A stretch of 64,000 bases of DNA. Source: Pseudomonadota bacterium (GTDB lineage Bacteria; Myxococcota_A; Polyangia; Polyangiales; Polyangiaceae). The number at the start of each line of letters is the position of its first letter. Within the stretch, counting starts at the first letter, position 1. Where the stretch lies: positions 1 through 64,000 of the forward strand of contig JAEXCN010000395.1 in assembly GCA_023402175.1 (NCBI GenBank). Reading direction: 5' to 3'. The translations under genes and the position numbers were made by a program. This document shows positions 17,048 to 26,112 of the stretch, piece after piece. The notes beneath the pieces are model-generated. The model was not told the DNA's origin. It worked only from the letters and a program-made list of their open reading frames with translations, and made no database searches.

Positions 17048-17941
17048 CTAAGCGGCGCGACGCCGTCGCCGGATCGCCCCGGTGACGACGGCGCCGACGA
17101 GCAACGTGACGAGACCGCTCGGCGCCGGGCCGGGCGTGCTCGCACATCCCGAGTCGGCGACGGGCGGCGGCTCCGGCGGGGCCGGAGCGGCGGCGGTTTC
17201 CTTCGGCCCCGGAGGCTCCGTCGGCTCGACGGTCGTGACGACACCGGCGTCCGGCTCGGGCGGTGGCGCGGGGTTCAGCAGGTCCTTGTAGGACTCGACG
17301 AGGGTCATGTACGTCGGCACGAACACATAGCCGATGCCCGCGACGTTCTGCTTGATGTTGAAGTGCAGGTGCACCGTCGTCGGCGAGCCGCCGAACTGGT
17401 TCGACACGTTGCCGAGGCGCTGCCCGCGCTTCACCTCGTCGCCTTCTTTCACGGCGACGTTGCTCATGTGCAGGTAGTCGAAGCGAGTGCCGTCCGGCGC
17501 GGTGAGATACACCGAGTACGAGCCGACGTTCGTGATCGTGCCGTCGGTCGCGGCGACGACCCAGTGCTTGTCCTTCTCGCACGTGGCCGCGCGGATGTCC
17601 TGGCCCTGGTGGCCGTTTCCCGCGGGGCAGAGCGGCATGCTCCAGTCGCGCTCTTCGCAGTAGTTGTCGTGCCACGGATAGGAGAAGTTCTCCTCGTCGC
17701 ACTGGTTCGAGCCCTTCGGCCCGCTGTTTCCGCCGTGGCCCCACACCTGCGAGTTCGCGTACGCGGGGCCGCTCTCCATCGGGAAGCGGATGCCCGGCGC
17801 GTAGACCTTGTCGTCGGCGCGGCCGCTGCCCGAATTCGGTGCGAGCTTGCCGGCCGGGTCGTAGGTGAACGCGTCGGCGGCGAGGGCGGGGGCGGCGACC
17901 GCGAGCGCCGCGCCGACGATCATTGCAGTGAGGAGCCTCAT
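17048..17941 (-). CDS. M23-family peptidase-like surface protein with MYXO-CTERM-type tail
   Basis: 297 aa from the ATG at 17941, preceded by GGAGGAGGG and overlapping the upstream lipoprotein stop (ATGA). A Sec signal peptide (MRLLTAMIVGAALAVAAPAL) is followed by an LytM/M23 domain (about 60-210) with GHQGQDIRA (metal HxxxD), FDYLHMSNVAVKEGDEVKRG and VHLHFN (HxH). A Pro/Ala-rich linker leads to a C-terminal tripartite signal: SGCASTPGPAP, a hydrophobic helix, and a terminal run of five arginines. That arrangement (Cys motif, membrane segment, Arg cluster) is the MYXO-CTERM sorting signal. Peptidoglycan remodelling at the surface is inferred. Confidence 0.85.
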   Translation of the reverse strand: MRLLTAMIVGAALAVAAPALAADAFTYDPAGKLAPNSGSGRADDKVYAPGIRFPMESGPAYANSQVWGHGGNSGPKGSNQCDEENFSYPWHDNYCEERDWSMPLCPAGNGHQGQDIRAATCEKDKHWVVAATDGTITNVGSYSVYLTAPDGTRFDYLHMSNVAVKEGDEVKRGQRLGNVSNQFGGSPTTVHLHFNIKQNVAGIGYVFVPTYMTLVESYKDLLNPAPPPEPDAGVVTTVEPTEPPGPKETAAAPAPPEPPPVADSGCASTPGPAPSGLVTLLVGAVVTGAIRRRRRAA

Positions 17942-18549
17942 CGCGACCCTCCTCCCGCGAACGCGAGATGCTCGATGACGTCGAGCGCGAACGCCTCGTT
18001 CGTGCATCGTGCATCCGTCGGATCGGCGCACTCGACGTCGACGGAGTACGCGACGCCATTTTCGATCCACGATGCCGTGCGGATCCCCTCGTTCGTCGAG
18101 ACGAAGCCCTGCGTTTCTCGGATTGCGCGATCGCCGCGGACGGGCGCGACGTCGTCGTAGCGATGCGCTGCGCGCGTCCCCTGGATGGAGATCGTCGTGC
18201 CGGCGACGCGACCGGTGAGCGCGTAGTACTCCGAGCCGACCACGAAGGTCGGACGCTCGAACGTCACGTTCGTCGGCGCGAGCACCGGCACCGGCGATCG
18301 GCCGAGCAGCTCGTTCGCGCGCTTCGCATCTCCGAGCGCAGCGGCGGCGCGCGCGTCGACCTTCGTCGCTGCTGGCCAGGTGATCTTCGGCGTGACGACG
18401 TTCGTGTCGGCGGACGCCGCGACCGCACGCTCGGGAGTTGCCGATTCACACGCCATCGCGGAGAGCGAAAGCGCGCACGCGAGAGTGAAAGACCCCAACT
18501 TCACGCACAGTGTTTTCTCTGCGGTCGTCCGATCCGGGCAAGTCTCCAT
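17938..18549 (-). CDS. Hypothetical lipoprotein
   Basis: 203 aa from 18549, or 188 aa from a GTG at 18504. The GTG would give a compact lipoprotein signal, VKLGSFTLACALSLSAMAC, and may be the true start. The mature part has about 165 residues with no recognised domain; features include SEYYALTGRVAGTTISIQG and ENGVAYSVDVECADP, and paired cysteines near the C terminus. It overlaps the M23 peptidase-like gene by 4 nt, so the two products are probably made together and may act together in the envelope. Confidence 0.7.
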   Translation of the reverse strand: METCPDRTTAEKTLCVKLGSFTLACALSLSAMACESATPERAVAASADTNVVTPKITWPAATKVDARAAAALGDAKRANELLGRSPVPVLAPTNVTFERPTFVVGSEYYALTGRVAGTTISIQGTRAAHRYDDVAPVRGDRAIRETQGFVSTNEGIRTASWIENGVAYSVDVECADPTDARCTNEAFALDVIEHLAFAGGGSR

Positions 18550-18669
18550 CCACGTCTCATTCCTTGCGGATTCACTTTGATAAGAGAGTGTGGGGATGGA
18601 GTGCTTCGTGTGTGATGCAGGCCTACTTGCGGCGGCAAGCCGACCCCGCGTGCACGCGAAGCGGCCTCG

Positions 18670-20193
18670 TCACGCGATCGAAAAGCGGACCGTCGATCCG
18701 ATCGGTCTCGCAAACAGCGCATCGAGTGATGCCGAGCCCACCACGCCGACGACCGGATAGCCGCCCGTCGTCGGATGATCCGGGCCGAGCACGATGAGGC
18801 CCGACGGCGTCAGCTCGATCGCGCCGATCACCATCGGCGTCGAGCGACGCGACATCGTGCTCGTGTCGGCAGGCGCGATCCGCGCGTGCGCGACCGGAGG
18901 GCCCTCGAGCCGCGTGCCGGTGCGGTCCGAAGCCGGTGAGATGCGGAAGGCGTGCGCGGCGAGGTCCTGGAACGCGATGTCTCCCGCGTCGGGGCCGGGC
19001 AAGATGGCGATCGGCGCATCCGGCGCGGGCACGTCCGGAACGACGGGCGCGCCCTGCGCGTGCGGAGCGCTCTGCGTCGCCCCCTTCATCTCCCTCGCGC
19101 GCCTGCCATCGGACGCGAGGCGATGCCCCTTCCGCAAGAGCCCGCCGATCCCCGCAACGAGCAGCGCTCCGCGGCTGCCGAGCCGGACGGGCGCATCGAT
19201 CCCGCCGGCGATCGCGAGGTAGCGCACGCGCGCGCGGGCCGCCGTCGACACGACGTGGCTCTCGCCGTCGGCGAGCGTGATCGGGCCGCTCGCGTCGTCC
19301 GCGACGACGAGCGGACCGCCCCGCGCGACGACCTCGATCGTCCCCGAGACCTCGACGGCGCATGCGTCCGGCGCGTTTCCGACGGCCGCGTTCGCGCGCG
19401 CGAGCAGCGAGCGCACGAGCGGTCCGCCGGGAGGTACGCCCTCGTGCATTCGTCCCGGCCGGCCGCCGTCGACGAGCAGCGCGATCGCCGCCGCCCGCGT
19501 GATCTCGAGGTACGGGCCGTGCGCGGCCGGCTGTGGTTCACGAGTCGGAGCCCGCGCCACGTCCGTCGTCCCCTCCTTTGCCGAGGGCACGAACCGGACG
19601 ACGTCGCCGAGCGCGAGCGCCGCGCCGCGTTCGCCGAAGGCCTCGAAGCCGACAGCGCGCCCGAGAAGGTGCCATCCGCCGGGCGACGCGAACGGATACA
19701 CACCGCTGTACTCGGCCGCGATCGCGACGCTCCCCGGCGGAACGCGAGGTCGAGGCGCTCTTCGTGGGAGGCGGAGCTCGCTCGCGAGCCCGCGGAGGTA
19801 CGCGAACCCGGGCAGGAAGCCGAGCATCGCGACGCGGTACTCGGCGTCCGAGTGCAGCGCGACGACGTGCTTCTTGCTCCGACCGATCGCCTCCGCAACC
19901 GTCGCGAGATCCTCGCCGTCGTAGTCGACCCGGATGACGTGCGATGCACCTCGATCGTCCGCGGCGACGAGATCCGGCCGCTCGAGCACGCGCTCGACGG
20001 CCGCGCGGGCCTCGTGCTGGTCGCCGGCGTCGCCGAAGATGACGCAGCCGATCTCCTCGGTGAGGACGACGTCGGCGACGCCAGTCACTCCGGAGAGCTC
20101 CGCGAAGAGGCGCCGGTGACCGACGCCGGCGGGGATGACGAAGCGCACGGCGCGCTCGCCGAAGTCCGACAGCAGCGCTCTCGGCTCCTTCAT
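18670..20193 (-). CDS. 5-oxoprolinase subunits B and C fused in one chain
   Basis: 507 aa from the ATG at 20193, with GAGG 9 nt upstream. Residues 1-215 match PxpB/KipI (LLGFLPGFAYLRGLA, PRVPPGSVAIAAEYSGVYPF). Residues about 225-507 match PxpC/KipA (GRMHEGVPPGGPLVRS with ANAAVGN, then ILPGPDAGDIAFQDLA and LGPDHPTTGGYPVVGVVG). The two are normally separate polypeptides. With PxpA they form the ATP-dependent 5-oxoprolinase that opens pyroglutamate to glutamate. It lies 61 nt downstream of pxpA on the same strand, so the set is complete with two genes. The fusion linker is short (about residues 205-225). Confidence 0.92.
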   Translation of the reverse strand: MKEPRALLSDFGERAVRFVIPAGVGHRRLFAELSGVTGVADVVLTEEIGCVIFGDAGDQHEARAAVERVLERPDLVAADDRGASHVIRVDYDGEDLATVAEAIGRSKKHVVALHSDAEYRVAMLGFLPGFAYLRGLASELRLPRRAPRPRVPPGSVAIAAEYSGVYPFASPGGWHLLGRAVGFEAFGERGAALALGDVVRFVPSAKEGTTDVARAPTREPQPAAHGPYLEITRAAAIALLVDGGRPGRMHEGVPPGGPLVRSLLARANAAVGNAPDACAVEVSGTIEVVARGGPLVVADDASGPITLADGESHVVSTAARARVRYLAIAGGIDAPVRLGSRGALLVAGIGGLLRKGHRLASDGRRAREMKGATQSAPHAQGAPVVPDVPAPDAPIAILPGPDAGDIAFQDLAAHAFRISPASDRTGTRLEGPPVAHARIAPADTSTMSRRSTPMVIGAIELTPSGLIVLGPDHPTTGGYPVVGVVGSASLDALFARPIGSTVRFSIA

Positions 20194-20254
20194 GTTGCCC
20201 TCGCGGCGATGCGGACGCGGTGGGCGACCGACGGCGAGCTCGCCGATGACTCCA

Positions 20255-20953
20255 TCATGACGCCCTCTCGCCGAGCGCCTCGCGGACGGCGCGGGCGATC
20301 GCGAGGGCGGCCGGAGTGTCCGCATGGATGCAGAGGGTATCGGCCTGCCCGCCACCGCGGAGCGCACGCGCGCGATCGGCTGCGGCCGCGGGATCGTCGA
20401 GGATCGCGCCCGGCTGACCACGAGGCACGAGCGTCCCGTCGGGACGTACGCCGCGATCGGCGAAAGCCTCGCGGAGGTAGGGATGCCCCGCGTTCTTGGC
20501 CTCGACCTCGAGCGCACCTCCCGCGAGCCCGACGATCGGCACGAGGCCGAGCGCGCGCCCGATCCCGCGCACGCACGCGCGCGCCACCGCGGGGTCCGCA
20601 TGCGCTGCGTGGTAGAGCGCGCCGTGAGGTTTGGCCGAGGTCACCTCGGTGCCCTGCTTTTCGGCGACGGCGCGGAGCGAAGCACACTGCCGCTCGATCT
20701 GCCCCTCGAGCACGTCGGCCGCGACGGTCAGAGGTCGCCGCCCGAACCCTTCCCGATCCTCGTACGACGGATGAGCTCCGATCGCCGTGCCGCTCCGCGT
20801 GCACGCGCCGACGACGCGGCTCATCGAGGTCTCGTCGCCCGCATGCCCTCCACACGCGATGTGGACGACGTCCGCGAGCGCATAAAGCTCTTCGGGCTCG
20901 TCGTCGTGTTCTCCGCCGTCGAGGTTGAGGAGGACGTTTGCGCGCGTGCTCAC
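20255..20953 (-). CDS. pxpA: 5-oxoprolinase subunit A (LamB/YcsF family)
   Basis: 232 aa. It shows LLNLDGGEHDDEPEELYALAD at the N-terminus, then VHIACGGHAGDETSM, GAHPSYEDREGFGRR, and SAKPHGALYHAAHADP; these are the hallmark segments of the LamB/YcsF fold. PxpA supplies the hydrolytic step of 5-oxoproline degradation and requires PxpB and PxpC, encoded by the fused gene directly downstream. The first conserved N-terminal motif reads NLDGGEHDD instead of the usual NxDxGE, a mild variation. The gene is probably first in its operon. Upstream lies the divergent lemA. Confidence 0.92.
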   Translation of the reverse strand: MSTRANVLLNLDGGEHDDEPEELYALADVVHIACGGHAGDETSMSRVVGACTRSGTAIGAHPSYEDREGFGRRPLTVAADVLEGQIERQCASLRAVAEKQGTEVTSAKPHGALYHAAHADPAVARACVRGIGRALGLVPIVGLAGGALEVEAKNAGHPYLREAFADRGVRPDGTLVPRGQPGAILDDPAAAADRARALRGGGQADTLCIHADTPAALAIARAVREALGERAS

Positions 20954-21081
20954 GCCCCGAATCTACATGAACGTCGATTCGAGGAGGCGCGAGTGGATGA
21001 CGCGCCTCGGCTTCGCGCGAGAGCTGCGGTGTCGCAGAACGCGGCGGTGGTCGAGCCCTTGCATCCTACGTCGAGCCTCCT

Positions 21082-21087
21082 TACGGT
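21082..21087 (+). promoter_or_regulatory. TACGGT, candidate -10 of a leaderless lemA promoter
   Basis: The hexamer ends 7 nt before the ATG at 21095 and no Shine-Dalgarno sequence intervenes (CCGGGCC only). It is part of the TANNNT-before-start pattern seen in several genes of this window. Confidence 0.3.
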
Positions 21088-21094
21088 CCGGGCC

Positions 21095-21709
21095 ATGAAC
21101 GCAGCTGCCTCCGTGCTCCGCAGCCTCAAGCTCGTCGCCCTCTTGGCCTTCGCCCTTCTGCTCTTGCCGTCGTGCGCCAAGTACGACGTCCTGATCGAGA
21201 AGGACCAGATCGCCCAGGAGAAGTGGTCCAACGTCGAGGCGCAGCTGCAGCGCCGCTCAGAGCTGATCCCGAATCTCGTCAGCACCGTGAAGGCATCGGC
21301 AAACTACGAGAAGGAGACGCTCGAGAAGATCACGGAGGCGCGCGCCGCGGCGACGAGCATCAAGCTCTCGGCCGAGGACCTCACCGATCCCGCGAAGGTG
21401 AAGGCGTTCCAGGAAGCGCAGGACAAGATCAGCTCGTCGGCGATCTCGCGCCTCCTCGTCGCCAACGAGAACTATCCGAAGCTCCAGGCGAGCGGGCAGT
21501 TCACCGACCTGATGAAGCAGCTCGAAGGCACGGAGAACCGGATCCTGCGGTCGCGCGAGGAGTACAACGCGTCCGTGCGGGACTACAACGCGGAGCTCCT
21601 CAAGGTCCACGGCACGGTCGTGAACAAGGCGACGGGCCACCCGTTCAAGCCGCGCGTGTTCTTCACCGCGACCGCCGACTCGCAGGTCGCGCCGAAGGTC
21701 TCGTTCTGA
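21095..21709 (+). CDS. lemA: LemA-family lipoprotein
   Basis: 204 aa. A lipoprotein signal (LVALLAFALLLLPSCAKYD) is followed by the LemA core: DQIAQEKWSNVEAQLQRRSE, LIPNLVSTVKASANYEKETL and the C-terminal half with NYPKLQASGQFTDLMKQLEG and TENRILRSREEYN. LemA proteins are elongated helical bundles anchored in the membrane; their function is poorly known. Most LemA proteins have an N-terminal membrane helix, so the lipobox version here is noteworthy. The ATG at 21095 is chosen because it gives a normal signal peptide; the open frame upstream overlaps pxpA on the other strand. The usual TPM-domain neighbour is not adjacent. Confidence 0.92.
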   Translation: MNAAASVLRSLKLVALLAFALLLLPSCAKYDVLIEKDQIAQEKWSNVEAQLQRRSELIPNLVSTVKASANYEKETLEKITEARAAATSIKLSAEDLTDPAKVKAFQEAQDKISSSAISRLLVANENYPKLQASGQFTDLMKQLEGTENRILRSREEYNASVRDYNAELLKVHGTVVNKATGHPFKPRVFFTATADSQVAPKVSF

Positions 21710-21799
21710 GCTTCGCGCGCAGCTGACAGCGGGGCGCCAAGCCTCAGTCCTCCGGAACCATCCGAAGCGGCCTATTTACCCCTCGCTCGGGGCGTCTGT

Positions 21800-21805
21800 T
21801 ACGTT
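21800..21805 (+). promoter_or_regulatory. TACGTT, candidate -10 of a leaderless promoter
   Basis: The hexamer ends 9 nt before the ATG at 21815; the intervening TGCGCGTGG has no Shine-Dalgarno match. Confidence 0.3.
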
Positions 21806-21814
21806 TGCGCGTGG

Positions 21815-23494
21815 ATGACGCGCGTTCGGAGCTTCTGGGCTTGGGGCTACGAGGACAAGTTCCCGAATGACGATGCGCGCACGTCGCTCGCCGCTCGGGT
21901 CGGAGCCGTCTTCGGTCGCGCGCCGGATCTCCGTCCGCTTCCTTCGCTCGATGCGCTGAAGCTCCCCGAGCCTCGCTACGCGCCTCCGGTCGAGCTCCGC
22001 AGCTTCGGCACGACCGACGTCCGCGAGCGCGCGACGCACACGTACGGTCGCGGGTATCGCGATCTCGTTCGTGGATTCGCTGGCGACTTCGCCGCCGCTC
22101 CCGACTGGGTCTTCTTCCCGACGGAAGAAGCGCAGCTCGTCGCGCTCTTCCGGTTCTGCGAGGCGGAGGCGATCGCGCTCGTCCCGTACGGCGGCGGCAC
22201 GAACGTCGTCGGCGGTGTCGAGCACTCCCCTCGAGGTCGGTACCGCGGGACGGCGTGCGTCGATCTCTCGCGGATGGACAAGGTGCTCGACATCGACACC
22301 GCATCCCGCGCCGCGCGCATCCAGGCGGGCGCGAGCGGACCGCGCATCTCGCAGCAGCTCTCGCCGCAGGGCCTCTCGCTGCGGCACTACCCGCAGAGCT
22401 TCGAGCTCTCGACGCTGGGCGGCTGGATCGCGACGCGCGCAGGAGGCCACTTCGCGACGCTCTACACGCACATCGACGATTTCGTGCAGGCGCTGCGCGT
22501 CCTCACGCCCGCGGGGGTGATCGAGACGCGTCGCGTCCCTTCGTCGGGCGCCGGCCCCGCGCCGGAGCGGCTCTTCCTCGGTTCCGAGGGCGCATTCGGG
22601 ATCATCACCGAGGCATGGATGCGCGTGCAGCCGCGTCCGCGCTGGCGTTCCTCCGCGAGCGTTCGGTTCGAGCGATTCGCCGATGGTGTCATCGCCTCAC
22701 GTGCGCTCGCTCAATCCGGGCTCTACCCCGCGAACTGCCGCCTGCTCGACGAGAAGGAAGCGATGCTCCATCGCGTCGCCATGGACGGAAAGGCGGTCCT
22801 CCTCCTCGCGTTCGAGTCCGCCGATCACCCGGTGGAACCGTGGATGGAACGCGCGCTGTCGATCGCGACCGATCTCGGCGGTCACTGCGACGAGGAGCCG
22901 AAGTACTCGACCGACGTCGTCTACTCGATGCGTCCACACGCGCTCTCATCTCAACCGCCGCCGTCCGTGCCGCCTGCGAGCGAGCTCCCGGACATCGGGC
23001 ACGATGCGCTCGACGCATCGACGTGGAAGCGCTCCTTCTTCGATGCGCCATACCTCCAGAGCGCGCTCGTCAGCCTCGGCGTCGTCTGCGACACCTTCGA
23101 GACGGCGTGCACGTGGGAACGTTTCCCCGAGCTCCACGCCGCGGTGACGCGCGCCGTGGAGGGCGCGATGAAGGACGCCTGCGGTGGCGGCATCCTCACG
23201 TGTCGCTTCACGCACGTGTATCCGGACGGTCCGGCGCCTTATTACACATTCCTCGCGCCCGGCCGTGCAGGCGCGGAGATCGAGCAGTGGACCGCGATCA
23301 AGAACGCGGCGACGGACACGATCCTCGCGCACGGCGGGACGGTCACGCATCATCACGCCGTCGGCCGCGTCCATCGCTCTTGGTACGAGAAGGAGCGGCC
23401 TCCGCTCTTCGAGAGCACCCTCCTCGCGACGAAGGAGCGGCTCGATCCCGACGGCATCCTGAACCCGGGCTGCCTCCTCCCGCTGCGTGGCTGA
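21815..23494 (+). CDS. FAD-binding oxidase, alkyldihydroxyacetonephosphate synthase-like
   Basis: 559 aa. The N-terminus SFWAWGYEDKFPND resembles the KWGYxD motif of alkyl-DHAP synthase (AGPS). The PCMH-type FAD domain (about residues 100-290) has PYGGGTNVVGGVEH, QAGASGPRISQQLSPQG and a GGWIATRAGGHFATLYTHID segment, which matches the flavin-contact region of AGPS. The cap domain ends with VTHHHAVGRVHRSWYEKERP, the His-rich active-site loop, and the terminal GILNPGCLLPLRG. AGPS exchanges the acyl chain of acyl-DHAP for a fatty alcohol, creating the ether bond of ether lipids; myxobacteria are known for ether lipids. A glycolate/lactate oxidase role is a less likely alternative. A strong stem-loop follows the stop. 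Confidence 0.87.
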   Translation: MTRVRSFWAWGYEDKFPNDDARTSLAARVGAVFGRAPDLRPLPSLDALKLPEPRYAPPVELRSFGTTDVRERATHTYGRGYRDLVRGFAGDFAAAPDWVFFPTEEAQLVALFRFCEAEAIALVPYGGGTNVVGGVEHSPRGRYRGTACVDLSRMDKVLDIDTASRAARIQAGASGPRISQQLSPQGLSLRHYPQSFELSTLGGWIATRAGGHFATLYTHIDDFVQALRVLTPAGVIETRRVPSSGAGPAPERLFLGSEGAFGIITEAWMRVQPRPRWRSSASVRFERFADGVIASRALAQSGLYPANCRLLDEKEAMLHRVAMDGKAVLLLAFESADHPVEPWMERALSIATDLGGHCDEEPKYSTDVVYSMRPHALSSQPPPSVPPASELPDIGHDALDASTWKRSFFDAPYLQSALVSLGVVCDTFETACTWERFPELHAAVTRAVEGAMKDACGGGILTCRFTHVYPDGPAPYYTFLAPGRAGAEIEQWTAIKNAATDTILAHGGTVTHHHAVGRVHRSWYEKERPPLFESTLLATKERLDPDGILNPGCLLPLRG

Positions 23495-23517
23495 CCGGCC
23501 AACCGGCCAAAAAGCAA

Positions 23518-23547
23518 GACGGCCGCGGGGGAGAAGCCGCGGCCGTC
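23518..23547. terminator. Strong bidirectional stem-loop terminator
   Basis: GACGGCCGCGG (23518-23528) is perfectly complementary to CCGCGGCCGTC (23537-23547) around an 8-nt loop. Read on the minus strand it is followed by CTTGCTTTTT, so it should terminate the beta-propeller gene. It may also stop transcription from the oxidase gene. Confidence 0.8.
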
Positions 23548-23598
23548 TCGCTGAAGCAAAAGGAAGGAGAGAGCGGAGAGAGGAGAGAGCGAAGAGAG

Positions 23599-26112
23599 TC
23601 AGTAACAGACGGGGCCGTAGCCCTCGTTCACCTGCGGGGGCGGGAGCGCGAGCTCGGTGCCGGTAGCGGCGAAGTCGTTCGAGTCCTTCACGACGACGCC
23701 GCCATACGAGACGCTGTAGACGAAGTTCTCGAGGAAGACGCCGCGGCGGACGGACGGGCGGTAGTAGCCGCCGCAATACCCATTCGGGTTCGACTGCACG
23801 AGCGAGGTGTGGTCGATGCTTCCGACCTTGCTGAAGCCGGTTCCGAGGTCGACCTTGAAGAGCTCGAGGGTGCTCTTCATCCCGTCCGGACCAGCGTTGT
23901 ACGAGTAGTACGGGAACGCGAGGAGGTTCTTCTCGGCGAAGTACGTGAACGCCTTGTGATCGTACTCGGCCTCGCTCGAGCCGTACTCCTGACCGGTGTA
24001 CGTGAACTTGTGCATCACGATCGGGTTCGCGCCGTTGGTGACGTCGAAAATCTGGAGCTGCAGCCCCTGCTGGCGGCCGCCGCCGTCGGCATTGCGTCCG
24101 ATCGTGAGGATGTGATTCGCGTCGAGCGGGTGCATGTACTCGCTGAAGCCGGGGATCTTGAGCGCCGCGAGCAGCGTCGGCTGCGCCGGCGACGTGAGGT
24201 CGACGACGAAGAGCGGGTCCACCTGACGGAAGGTGACGACGTAGCCGCGGTGCTCGACGAAGCGGACGCTGAAGATCTGCTCGTTCGGCGCGAGGTCACC
24301 GACGTCACCGATCTGATCGAGCCACGGCCCGTTCGGCGAGAGGGCGAACACGTGGTTCACGGTCGCCGGACGCAAGGGCGCCGGGCTCCCGTTCTGAGAC
24401 GTCGAGAAGTCAGCCGAGACGTACTTTCCGTCCGTCGTGACGTACTGCCGGTTCTCGGTCGTCGCGATGCGGAGGACGTCGTCCTTCTCGTCGAGCGAGA
24501 ACTGGTTCTTCACGCTGCCCACGACCGTCCCGGATGCGACGTAGTTGGGGAACTTCGCGTCCGTCTTGAACTCGAACTTGTGCACGTGCGTGCGGTTCGA
24601 CGCGTACGCGACGACGTTCCCCGCCTGCGCGGTCCCGTTCAGAGGACGAACGCTGGCCGGCTTGGTGCCCGGCGTAGGCTCCGGAGGCGGAGCTGCATTG
24701 GTCGGAGGGGGAGGCGAGGCCGTGCCTGCATTGGCGCTGCCGCCGCCGCTGCTCGAGACCGGCACGTCACCTTGATCGTTCCACATGAACGGTGGCTCGA
24801 CCCACGCATGCGCCGCGAGGTACAGCGTGTCCGCGTTGCCGTAGACGGTGTCGGCGCGGCCGAGGATGGCGGTCTGCTTCGGCGTCGCTGCCGGATCGGC
24901 GAGGTCGAGCGACGCGACCTCGGTGAGGCCGCTCTCGGTCGATCCTGCGCTCGGGACGTAGAAGTCCTCGCACGCGACCGTGTCCGCGCTCACTGCGCTG
25001 CCGTTCTTGACGAACGTGTACGGGAGCCAGTCCGTGAGCTCGCTGGCGTTGATGCTCGCGAGGTTTTCCGAGCGGAGCTTCTCGAGCGCGGCGATCATCG
25101 CCGTGCCCGTCTGCGGGTAGGGGTTCTCGCTCGTCGTGGTCGTCGTGTTGGGAGCGTCCGGCGCGCCCGTCGTCGGCGTCGTCTTGGACGCATAGAGCTC
25201 GCCGACGCTGTACTTGAGCTGCGGGCCGTACTGGTTGCCTTGGAGCACCGTCCGGACCTGCGAGCCGACGCGACGCGAGTCGAGGTAGCTGCCTTCGAAG
25301 TACACCTCGCGCGTGACGGTCGGCGTCGTGCCGTCGAGCGTCATCACCGTCACCTTCGTGAGGGGGATGTAGAGGCCGCTGCCGTTCGGAGGCGGGGCGA
25401 TGTCCGCATCCACCGGGGCCGGCTTCGCGCCGCCCGTCGCATAGCCGTAGCCATAGCCGAAGTCGGTGTACTGCTTCTTCGGCGTGACGCCGGCAGCGGT
25501 GAAGACCGACGCGCCGTTCACCTGCGAGTAGACGACGACCTTGCCGTCGGCGACGAACATCTCCGTCGGAGTGCCTTCGATGTCGATCGTCGACATCTCC
25601 TTCAGGTCGTTCGCGGGCCACGCGTTCAGCACCTTGAACGCGCGTCCGTGGAGGACGTAGAGGTTCTTGCCGTCGTTCTTGACGATGTCGGCCTCGTCGA
25701 CGCCCTTCACCTGGGTGTTCGTCTCGGAGTAGCTCGACGCGCTGTCGCTGCCGCCGTTCTCGACGGGGTCGCCGCCCACAGGCGCGGCCTGCGGCGGGGC
25801 CGAGTCGTCCGCGCTCGCGCGCTCACCAAACGCGGCGCCGGGACCACCGTAATAGCCGCCGAACGCGCACTCCGTGTCGCCGTACTTCGCCGTGCAGGCC
25901 TGGATTTGCTTGATCTGGAGGTCGATGCCCTTGTTGAGCTTGTAAGCGGCGTCGGCTCTCAGGTCGCCAAGGAGGTCGCCGCACCCCTTCGCCCGATGCA
26001 GGCTCGCGCGCGTGGTGCCGATCGCGGGGCCGCTCCCTCCCGAGGAGCCACAGCCCACCGTGGCGGCGGAAGCAAGCGCGGCAAGGACGACGAAAGCGGT
26101 CTTCGTGTGCAT
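23599..26112 (-). CDS. Secreted beta-propeller domain lipoprotein
   Basis: 837 aa. A lipoprotein signal (VVLAALASAATVGCGSSG) leads into the mature protein. The segment SETNTQVKGVDEADIVKNDG (about residues 128-147) is the hallmark at the start of the Beta_propel family (PF09826). The rest consists of repeated blade-like strands, such as NLYVLHGRAFKVLNAW, LYLAAHAWVEP and EQIFSVRFVEHRGYVVTFRQ. A Gly/Ser/Pro-rich insertion lies around residues 455-490. The fold is a large extracytoplasmic propeller of unknown function, found in actinobacteria, archaea and myxobacteria. The gene is monocistronic and ends in a strong terminator. The 230-nt gap to the divergent acyltransferase holds its promoter. 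Confidence 0.88.
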   Translation of the reverse strand: MHTKTAFVVLAALASAATVGCGSSGGSGPAIGTTRASLHRAKGCGDLLGDLRADAAYKLNKGIDLQIKQIQACTAKYGDTECAFGGYYGGPGAAFGERASADDSAPPQAAPVGGDPVENGGSDSASSYSETNTQVKGVDEADIVKNDGKNLYVLHGRAFKVLNAWPANDLKEMSTIDIEGTPTEMFVADGKVVVYSQVNGASVFTAAGVTPKKQYTDFGYGYGYATGGAKPAPVDADIAPPPNGSGLYIPLTKVTVMTLDGTTPTVTREVYFEGSYLDSRRVGSQVRTVLQGNQYGPQLKYSVGELYASKTTPTTGAPDAPNTTTTTSENPYPQTGTAMIAALEKLRSENLASINASELTDWLPYTFVKNGSAVSADTVACEDFYVPSAGSTESGLTEVASLDLADPAATPKQTAILGRADTVYGNADTLYLAAHAWVEPPFMWNDQGDVPVSSSGGGSANAGTASPPPPTNAAPPPEPTPGTKPASVRPLNGTAQAGNVVAYASNRTHVHKFEFKTDAKFPNYVASGTVVGSVKNQFSLDEKDDVLRIATTENRQYVTTDGKYVSADFSTSQNGSPAPLRPATVNHVFALSPNGPWLDQIGDVGDLAPNEQIFSVRFVEHRGYVVTFRQVDPLFVVDLTSPAQPTLLAALKIPGFSEYMHPLDANHILTIGRNADGGGRQQGLQLQIFDVTNGANPIVMHKFTYTGQEYGSSEAEYDHKAFTYFAEKNLLAFPYYSYNAGPDGMKSTLELFKVDLGTGFSKVGSIDHTSLVQSNPNGYCGGYYRPSVRRGVFLENFVYSVSYGGVVVKDSNDFAATGTELALPPPQVNEGYGPVCY

